Shown piece by piece: positions 56,401 to 64,000 of a stretch of DNA of 64,000 nucleotides. The stretch lies in contig CM076956.1 of the NCBI GenBank assembly GCA_039566865.1, positions 6,211,511 to 6,275,510 on the forward strand. The letters are read 5' to 3'. This DNA is from Aurelia coerulea. Its lineage: Eukaryota > Cnidaria > Scyphozoa > Semaeostomeae > Ulmaridae. The notes beneath the pieces are model-generated. The model was not told the DNA's origin. It saw nothing but the letters and a program-made list of their open reading frames with translations, and searched no databases. Made by a program: the position numbers and the translations under genes. The number at the start of each line of letters is the position of its first letter. Within the stretch, counting starts at the first letter, position 1.

Positions 56401-56944
56401 TTGCATTGTATTAGCCTGTCATTATAGGCATTACAGAAAGTTGGCGACTCTCCTCACTCTGTATAGCAGGTTCAGCGAGGTAGGGGCCAGAAGCAACAAC
56501 TTTCAGATTAAAATTTAAGATTTGAATCCTATGCAAACTGGAAAAGTTTCAATTTCCAGGCTATAAAGAAAGTTCCACTCGCTAGCGAATTTTCTCTTGT
56601 ATTTACTTTGGTAGAAAACAACTATAAAATTCGTAACCTCTTACCGTTGTCAATCTGCAACCATTACTTGATGTAAGATTATTCACCATATTTCGCCATG
56701 TTTTGACATTGTCTAAAATATCTGATGATGTCATTTTTTCAATGCATATGGGGTCTTTTGTGCATCTTGGTATGCTGCAATATGCTATGGAACAACAACA
56801 AAAAACCTTATAATAACTTGAGGCATGGTCATCTCATAATATGAGGAAGACAACATTTACAGGGTAGCTAACTGACTTGCTGTACGTGCAAAGGGGATAT
56901 ATTAAGAGAATAAATGAGTATTTAGAAAGGAGAAGGATTAAAAG

Positions 56945-57556
56945 ATACCGTAAACAACAAGGACAGATGTCGTAAGACAATGGCATGAGTTTCTTTTGAT
57001 TGACACCGCAATTCAAAGTGATTAGCGATCGCAGACAAAGGAAATTCTCTCAACCAGTAATTCAAAACAAACGAAGCTGTGAAGGTTTCTCTGAAACCAA
57101 GGTAGCTAGCTTGCTCGTTGTGCATTCCAGAAATGGTTTTTAAGAGCAAACATGAGCATAGATCGAAAGAAGAAGGATATATCTACATCTGTTTGGTTCA
57201 AAAGCTGATTGGGGGGCGATTTAATGCTCTTATGTTTTTGGGTGTAATTAAAACACTTACTGCTCAGCTTCTGAATCAAAGAAATAAAATAACCTAGGTA
57301 GATGTGTAGATATATCCTTCTTCTTTCGCTATATGCTCATATTTGCTCTTAAAAGCAATTTCTGGAATGCACAACGAGCAAGCTAGCTATCTGGGTTTCA
57401 GAGAAACCCTTGCGACTTCGTTTGTTTTGAATTATTGGTTGAGGGAATTTCCTTTGTCTGTGCTGTGCTGTGATCGCTAACCGCTTTGAATTCAGGTGTC
57501 AACGAAGGTAACTCATGCCATTGTATTACAAAATCTGTCCTTGTTACTGTAAACAA
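56945..57556. repeat. foldback element, first of an adjacent pair
   Basis: The left arm has AACAAGGACAGATGTCG, CAATGGCATGAG, GCAGACAAAGGAAATTC, AGCTAGCTTGCTCGTTGTGC and GAAGAAGGATATATCTACAT. The right arm has the same in inverted order, ending TCTGTCCTTGTTACTGTAAAC. The centre contains GTGTAATTAAAACACTTACT and GCTCAGCTTCTGAA. Confidence 0.75.
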
Positions 57557-57611
57557 ATGCTGTCTGAATAAAGAAGGACATATGTTCAACAAGGACAGAT
57601 AATGTTACAAT

Positions 57612-58180
57612 AGGATCCGCTACTTTTTACTGACACCTACATACAAAGCGATTTATGATTGCAGACAAAGGGAATTCCATGCCCGGTTGGTCAAGTCATA
57701 AACAAAAACAAAGCAAGCCGCAAACGTTGCCCTGAAACCCAGGTAGGTAGCTCGCTCACTGTGGATTCCAGATTCCAGAAATGGTTTTTAAGAGCAAACA
57801 TGAGCATATATTGAAAGAAGAAGGATACATCTAAACATCTGCCTCGGGCATTCTATTCATTTGGTGCAGAAGCAAATTTGGAGATGATTCGATTCTCCTA
57901 CTTTTGAGTGTAATTAAAACACTCACTACTCAGCTTCTGAACGAAACAAATAGAAAAATTTAGATATATCCTTCTTCTGTGGATTTATGCTCATATTGGC
58001 TCTAAAACACCTTCCTTTGAATGTACAACGAGCGAGCTAGCTACCTGGATTTCAGAGCAACTCTTGCGGCTTGCTTTGTTTTTTTATAGCCTTGATAACT
58101 TGACCGATCAGGCATTGAATGCTCTTTGTCTGCAATTACTAATCGCTTTGTACTGAGGTGTCAGCCAAAAGTAGCGGATG
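57612..58180. repeat. foldback element, second of an adjacent pair
   Basis: It has the same plan as the first, with GATCCGCTACTTTTTACTGA at the left facing GTCAGCCAAAAGTAGCGGAT at the right and the same centre (GTGTAATTAAAACACTCACT). It is clearly diverged from the first copy, so the pair is not a recent duplication. Confidence 0.75.
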
Positions 58181-58194
58181 TTCCCACAATTGGA

Positions 58195-58597
58195 AATTCA
58201 TAGCACCAAGCCGGCACCAAGAACATTAGATCAAACCATGAAGAAATTCCTCAGACAGAACAATTAAGAAGTAGTACACTTTTTCATGAGCAAGAGATAT
58301 CCTCTGCACATTCATTTCCATGGGATTGAAAATCTTAAGCAATTGTTTGAAAATCTACGTCTTCTAGCTCTTGAGAGAGGTGAAATGCCCTTGCGTACTG
58401 CTCTTCGTGAGGAGAAACCAGATTCCTTACCATTTGATGAAGTGTTTTAGGCCCTTCTTCGCGCATTTCGCAATTTTCGTCAAGTCAGGTTTGCCTCATT
58501 AGAATGTGAGAAGTATCACGAAACAGTTTGGTCTTTCTTCGGCTTTTAACTACAGTTAGAATGATTCAAATCGTCAAGTACTCTTGGTGCTATGAAT
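58195..58597. mobile_element. 403-bp inverted-repeat element with a coding-like core
   Basis: AATTCATAGCACCAAG at the left faces CTTGGTGCTATGAATT at the right. Between them a plus-strand frame at about 58288-58449 encodes 53 residues (RYPLHIHFHGIENLKQLFEN, RGEMPLRTALREEKPDSLPF), and after its stop the same frame continues with ALLRAFRNFRQVRFAS. This looks like an old coding fragment, perhaps captured or from a transposase. The family is not recognised. Confidence 0.55.
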
Positions 58598-59093
58598 TTT
58601 TTTAAACGGGAAATTCATCATTTGATCATATGTTACCGGTTGTTCAAATACAGTGCGTCTACTGTACATGCGTTTTAACCATAAAACAACAGATGGTATT
58701 TTTACAACATCTGCCCTGGTTACTGGAAAGAGAAAAAAGCAGAGTTTTAAATTCAAGTAAATTGCAAAATACCCTTGGTGAAGTTATTCAGCAGGTAGGC
58801 TTTCATTTCAACAGCAACAATTTTCTTGGTAATAGCTTCTTGCACGATTCCAGATTCATTAGATTTTACTGGAAATGACGCATTGAAGACAAGAACCAAT
58901 TTGTTTTGGTTAACCCTGAAAAGAGAGAGATGAGATCAAATTTCTGTCGTTCCAAAATAGAAAAAACTTGAACCAACGGTTGCAATTGTTACTGTCCTCA
59001 GATCATTGGTAATTAGATACTGGTGTGCTTCTATGGAGGAGCGCTGCAACTAATCTGTATCTGCGGCGGAATGATTTCTATAGTTTTGCGGAC
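58598..59093. other. no supported gene
   Basis: Short frames only. Confidence 0.35.
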
Positions 59094-59574
59094 TAGCCTG
59101 TGTTCCAGACCACTTGAGAAGAAAAGTACCAAGTACCAAGCACTAATCCGTGTTCACAAATTTTCTTGGGAATCTGAAGAAAAATTAATATATGCAACTA
59201 ATAATTCGCATAATCACTATTTGCTTTGTTATCAAAAGGAAAAGCCTGTCTCATGTGAAGAACTCACATTACAATACAAAGAATAGAAAATTTCAATGTC
59301 TGCTAATCCTATTGACTTTTTACGATGAAAGAGTAGGAGATTTGAATGCCTGCTAATCCTACTGAGTTTTTACGCCCGTGCAAAGTGATAACGATCAGCC
59401 CTGGCTTGTTTCAAACACACATATTCACGAAGACATCCGTTGTGTTGATCACTGACTTCATTGCAGCCAATCAGATCCGTGAAAGAATGCCCTTAATTTT
59501 TCGCAATTCAATTCATTGTCTGAACACGGTTACACAGACCACTTTCCTTTCCAAGTGGTCTGGAACACAGGCTA
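59094..59574. mobile_element. 481-bp hAT-type element
   Basis: Both ends read inward TAGCCTGTGTTCCAGACCAC followed by TT. TTGCGGAC at the left and CTGCGGAC at the right give an 8-bp duplication with one change. Inside, at 59420-59485, is a segment shared with 32116-32180, and GCCTGCTAATCCTA(T/C)TGA(C/G)TTTTTACG is repeated at 59299 and 59348. Confidence 0.75.
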
Positions 59575-59664
59575 CTGCGGACGAGATATCAAAACAGCAG
59601 GTGTACTTACATTGACTTCATAATACCATCGTCTTTTTCTGTTTCCTATCTTTCAACCCCCCAG

Positions 59665-59975
59665 GGGGGGGTACTTAGTATATTTGTCCGACGGGGATGT
59701 GCCATTTTTAAGGGTATCGTTTTCACCAATTTTTTCTAGCACAGGGTATTAAAATGAGGCAATTTTTCTAGAGCAGGTTGTCAAAACATGTCTAAGGGGA
59801 ATATTCTGCTAGATCGGGTCGTTTTTCGGTTAAATTTCATGTTTTTGAGTACGCTTTTCATCAATTTTTTCTAGAACAGTTTATCATTTTGAGCGAAAAA
59901 TTCTGGAGCAGGGTAAAAAAAAATTTTTCGTGGGCACACCCAAGTACAAATTTAAGTCAAGTACCCCCCCCCCCC
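59665..59975 (+). repeat. G-tract-bounded repeat, TACTTAGTATATTT family
   Basis: GGGGGGGTACTTAGTATATT opens and GTCAAGTACCCCCCCCCC closes it. Inside, TTTTTTCTAG(A/C)ACAG phrases recur about four times. It is the longer relative of 42968-43192. Confidence 0.6.
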
Positions 59976-60011
59976 CGGGTTTCAACCACCGCATATCCAC
60001 ATCGAGCCTAA

Positions 60012-60404
60012 GGACCTGTTCATATGGAGGCGAGCCAGCCCGCTTACCGGGCTGGAGGTTTTTGCCGAGATCTCACCTTATCCCTGTTTCCCATTCAAAG
60101 TTTGTTGTCTGTTCATATGAGCAGGCGGGCTGGCCCGGTGGGCGAGATCTCACTCAAGTACTGCCGGGATCCCGCTTGGCGGGATCAAAATTTTCCCATA
60201 TCAACACTCCAGCCTGCCTGCTGAGACGAAAAGATCTCTACTGCACATGGGTGGGCATGCAAAACAATACCACCAACGATGGCACGTGACCAATTCCAGC
60301 CCAGTAGGCGGGATGGATTTTGCCATATGAACAGAATGCGAAATCAGCTCACTTAGCGGGCCAGCCCGGTAGGCGGGCTAGCTCGCCTCCATATGAACAG
60401 GTCC
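60012..60404. mobile_element. 393-bp PIF/Harbinger-type miniature element
   Basis: TAA abuts both ends (60009-60011, 60405-60407). Both ends read inward GGACCTGTTCATATGGAGGC and on through GAGCYAGCCCGC. GTTCATATG-like pieces recur inside. A TAA/TWA target and GG-starting ends fit PIF/Harbinger. The frame of 119 codons over it is a shadow. Confidence 0.8.
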
Positions 60405-60458
60405 TAACTTTATTTTAGCCACCACTTTGAAAGTTTGTTAGTAATGTGGCATATAAGC

Positions 60459-60922
60459 ATGGGCAATAATGCACCGTTGATGTGGCCTATGATATGATCA
60501 AAATTGTATTATTACTCACTGTGTTGTTTCTCTTCCACGGGATAGCGACTAAAGTTGACAATGTTGCTATTCCTTCGTTCTTCTCTCGTCATAGCAAGGA
60601 ATCGAATGCTGCCATCATTAGCCTGCGTGCAGTTATAGGATTGTTTGAGGCTGCACGCAAGCTACCATTATTCAAATACAGTTGAAATGGTAATTTAAAG
60701 GGAGTTTGAAATGAAACGTATCGCTGCGTAGGAGCTCCAACCGTTTCAACAGTATTTGAATAATGGCAGCATTCGATTCCTTGCAGTGACGAGAGAAGAA
60801 CGAAGGAATAGCAACATTATCAATCTTTACTCGCAATCCCGTGGAAGAGAAGCAACACAGTGAGTTAAAATACAAATTTTGATCATAACATAGGCTACAT
60901 CAACGACGCATTATTGCCCATG
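60459..60922. repeat. 464-bp hairpin element with a smaller hairpin inserted in its left arm
   Basis: CATGGGCAATAATGC at the left faces GCATTATTGCCCATG at the right. The arms mirror each other for about 165 bp, for example AATGTTGCTATTCCTTCGTT facing AACGAAGGAATAGCAACATT. The left arm is interrupted at 60620-60664 by a small hairpin that the right arm lacks. Confidence 0.8.
60620..60664. mobile_element. 45-bp hairpin element, AGCCTGCGTGCAG family
   Basis: AGCCTGCGTGCAG at the left faces CTGCACGCAAGCT at the right. CCATCATT precedes it and CCATTATT follows. The uninterrupted right arm of the host hairpin has only one such site (GCTGCCATTATTC on its complement), so an empty-site comparison exists within the same element. 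Confidence 0.7.
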
Positions 60923-61690
60923 TTAAAGCATCTAAAGTTCTTATAAGAACACTCACTTTGATGAGGCCCAATGGATTGTCCCGCCTGTTAGAATGATGCT
61001 CTTGAGCTAGAAAATAATTTTCAAATTGTTGAGTCTAATCGATGTATACGTGTACTGTTATAAGTCCATGAATCGTAACAATGGGAATCCAGTAAGACAT
61101 TGGAAGAATCTACCAACAACTGCCCATTCTAACGTTCTAAGCGTGTGACTTTTCTGAGCGTCTGATCTGCCCATTACTTATGACTATGTATCATACGGAG
61201 AGAAGAATAAGGAGCATGCGAAAGATTACAATGTGAAACACTAAAAAATGTTCGATCCCTGGCTGGCTAGGCTAGGGGGTTTGAAGTCATTTCATTCCAA
61301 TTTCTCACACACATCCATAAATAAATGAACTGGTGATTGAGTTGAAATATGCCGATTCGGTGACTTTTCTTTATACTGTCAAGTTGCTAGAAGTATAGAC
61401 AGCAGTCTAAACCCACATACCTTACAATAATAGATTATGCTTCATTTTGAAATTTATGACCTAGAAATTAATATGGTAATCATGAATGCTTTTTGCAGTA
61501 TACTTCAAAACCAGGCAAGCCTAAAAAGAGCTAAATTTACTAGTTTAAAAACCAATCACAAGATCAGCTTTGCCTGGAAAAATAATTTGGTCATTGCAAG
61601 AAAAAGATTTGCAGATCGACTTAATAATAAAATGTTGGTGATTTATTAAACAGGAGTACTTTTTGGGACAATCGGTACCTTAGGCAAAGG
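60923..61690. other. no supported gene
   Basis: A plus-strand frame of 70 codons (61437-61649) has no recognised features. Otherwise nothing is seen. Confidence 0.35.
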
Positions 61691-61866
61691 CATAGGCGTA
61701 GGAGATAGGGGGCTAGAGGGAGCTGCAGCCCCCCCCAACGTCAGAAAAATTTGCAAAAATCAGTCATAATCGGGCAGAAATCCGCCTCAAGTCGGGCAAA
61801 ATTTTCTCAAACAATGGATTTTTTGTCGGGCAGCCCCCCCAAATTTTATCTTCCCCTACGCCGCTG
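61691..61866. mobile_element. 176-bp hAT-type miniature element
   Basis: GGCAAAGG abuts both ends (61683-61690, 61867-61874). The left end reads CATAGGCGTAGGAGATAG and the inverted right end CAGCGGCGTAGGGGAAGAT. CAGCCCCCCC and TCGGGCA pieces recur inside. Confidence 0.85.
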
Positions 61867-61950
61867 GGCAAAGGCCGATGAATCATATTTGGAATGGAAG
61901 ACCCGGTAACTATACTGAAATCAAATATTGAGTCGTTAAACCAAACTCAC

Positions 61951-62181
61951 CATGATGGAAGAATTTCCTGTACTGAATGCATTTGATAAAAATGTTTTTG
62001 CTTTGCAACTTGCTGACAGATCATCCTCCTTGATAACAGAACTGTCCAACTTTTGTGCATCTTCGCCACTGCTGATAGAAACCTTTTCGAACAGCTGGAT
62101 TGCTAATAAGCTGCTGCTTTGACAGTATGTGCTACTTGCAATACTCATGAAGAGTAGCGATGCCAAATACTCCGCAAGCAT
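61951..62181 (-). CDS. possible first exon of a secreted protein
   Basis: An ATG at 62181 opens 77 codons that end in a strong donor (ATCATG/GTGAGT). The start MLAEYLASLLFMSIASSTYC has the hydrophobic run and small residues of a signal peptide. The rest is Ser- and Leu-rich with one Cys (SASCKAK). Further exons would lie to the left, but none is evident, so this may be chance. The protein is not recognised. Confidence 0.35.
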
Positions 62182-64000
62182 GGCAGCATTAGCCTAAAAG
62201 CCCTACGAAGAGCAAACCTTGTTTTTCTTCCAGGATAGATCGATATTTGTTGGCAATCTGCTATTTTCTATTTAAAACATTAATACTATACGCAGAACTG
62301 TGAATGTCATCAGTCACTTAAATAACTGTCAATTCTAAATTTGTATCCTTCTGGTGGCCATATTTAGGTTATTTAATTGAGAAATCAAAATGGTATAAAC
62401 CAATGAATTGAAATTTAATTCATCGTGAATATCGCATTCAAGAAAACAATAATCAATAACTCATTAGAGTTTGCTGTTTACGGACCTTTGACTGAAACTA
62501 ATCCCTGTAAGTTGACCCATCTCTTGAATGTCTTGAGTTCTACAACCAGAATTCATGTCATATACAGTCCAGTTTGTTTGACTAGCTATGATCAGAACAA
62601 GGCGTGAAAGATGAAAAGCTTGCTTACATTGTACCTGTGAGCCAGGAAAAGTTCGCACTTTTGAAAATTGATAGCATCAAGAGTACTAGATGGGTTGGAA
62701 TTAATTTTGCTTGAAGCCGAGAGATCGAACTATCAAAGTAAATTTATTCGCTTTCTATGAGCACTGAAGATATAAGGCAAATGCAGCCGAGAGAAAAATT
62801 CTTGGTCGCAAAATGCCTGAAAAGGAGCCTAGAAATTGATCAAATCTTGAAAACTGGGAGAGATATTTGTAGCACAGTAGCACATCTATATCCCTCCATA
62901 TACACTACACTTTTTTTTATAAGAATATTGTTTATAAGAATATCCAGGCTCAGATTCATTCAAGTTTTAAGAATATTGTAAGAATATTTCTCAGCCTCAG
63001 CTCGCATATTTGTGTCTCATTTTTCAGCAGTTGCCTGTTTTGCGATGCTCATATTCATATAACCGAGAATTGCATGACTGGCGTATCTCATTTTTCAAAA
63101 AGCATGTTTCAAACTTTGTAATTGTTAAGAACATTCTTATTGTTATAATTGCTTAAATTTATCTTTCGATCGACCATTTCCTCGTAATGACATGCCATTT
63201 CTTTTAACTATGTTCCCCTGAAACCATATCAGATTTGAAAAGAATTATGATACTTTAAGAATATGTCAAGGCTCAAAACGAAAATTTCTTAAGAATATTG
63301 AGGCTGGACAAAATTTCTAGTATTTTTATCAAAAAAAAGAGTGTAAGTCATTTTCGTTCCGTGAAAAGCTAATGATGGTTGTTTCTACCCTCAAAATATT
63401 CGGTACTTGAACATAAATACTGTAGATTTACACACTGAAAGCATTTCTTTCATACACTAAGGTGGTCATCTTGCTTTGTTTTGTGAAGTGAATTGCTTTC
63501 AGAGTGACCTATGTACTTGGAATCATTACGGCACAAAAACTAAAGGCAATGGAACCTTTTTGTCAGTTTTAGACAGAGGAACTTTTTTAGTGTAAGTTGG
63601 TTGACAATAGCTTAACAACGATTATGCATTTTTCACTTTAGGTTTGACATGACAAGGTTCTGGTTGTCTAGCTTCTCACAGACACTTAGAGGTCTTAGAG
63701 ACAAGAGAGTTTAAGTTTTTTATCATTCAGGGAGCTGACGAAACGATTACCCAGGGTAACGATGCGAAAGGTTTCTTAGAGATTTTTATGAGCAAAGTTT
63801 CTGGAAATTTTTTAATACGAACTCTAGGTTACCAATTAAACACAGGAAATTAACGAGTTACCCCCAAACAAGCGAAAGACTTCACCATGAGGCTGCTGCG
63901 CCGCCGCACCGCCTTCTTGCCGAAAATTACGTCACATGTAGTGATTGTGACAACGAGGTCATATGAGCAATGAGGCTGGTCCGGAGTCCGGATTTTATTT
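62182..64000. other. AT-rich right end, no supported gene
   Basis: AAGAATATTG recurs at about 62922-62985 and again near 63293, with AGGCT nearby, so a decayed element of roughly 380 bp may lie there. A plus-strand frame at 62757-62981 starts MSTEDIRQMQPREKFLVAKC, which looks protein-like at first but runs into low-complexity sequence. Confidence 0.35.

Noticed and set aside
59930..60289. 119-codon plus-strand frame rich in Pro and Arg
   Set aside because: It lies over a C-tract and the PIF/Harbinger-type element; composition follows the repeat.
62757..62981. Frame starting MSTEDIRQMQPREKF
   Set aside because: The start looks protein-like, but the second half is AAGAATATTG repeat translated and no donor fits well.

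Overview
This window is animal nuclear DNA: AT-rich, intron-rich and crowded with transposon debris. Genes are split into short exons with GT-AG borders. The types seen (a metazoan NAC beta chain, a one-exon rhodopsin-class GPCR, a P4H-TM-like gene) and the many short palindromic repeats beginning CAACCTCGTCCCCAGGG suggest a marine invertebrate, most likely an anthozoan cnidarian. That assignment is inference; nothing here fixes the species.

Layout of genes. At 530-4689 (+) lies a prolyl 4-hydroxylase gene of the P4H-TM type. It has lost both iron-binding histidines and carries an inserted domain of about 115 residues. At 5528-19180 (-) is the complete gene for BTF3/NAC beta, rebuilt here from nine coding exons (159 residues). 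Its largest intron, nearly 10 kb, holds a rearranged pair of Ty3/Gypsy elements in opposite orientation. At 26164-27858 (-) is a two-exon gene for an SQ-rich acidic protein that I cannot name. At 32660-33727 (-) is a one-exon class A GPCR, with degenerate tandem repeats of about 170-220 bp starting just upstream of its ATG. At 46805-47016 (-) is the last exon of a membrane protein; candidate exons of the same strand lie at 49.3-52.6 kb. At 61951-62181 (-) is a possible first exon with a signal peptide. No operon logic applies; the genes look functionally unrelated.

Layout of repeats. The rest is mostly transposon remains. There are non-LTR reverse transcriptase fragments at 3.5, 16.4, 35.4 and 44.6 kb. 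Many non-autonomous DNA elements can be delimited to the base by target duplications: a piggyBac type (TTAA), several with 8-bp duplications (hAT type), mariner types (TA), a PIF/Harbinger type (TAA), and a group with 9-11 bp duplications (Mutator type) that includes hairpins of only 56-63 bp. Several long near-perfect palindromes (about 400-600 bp) are present.

Most notable: the predicted pseudoenzyme with an inserted domain; the 2,344-bp inverted Gypsy arms with a U5-to-U5 LTR junction and a 187-bp direct repeat on both sides; the tandem array at the GPCR start; and the ultra-short hairpin elements, one of which is caught inserted into one arm of a larger hairpin.
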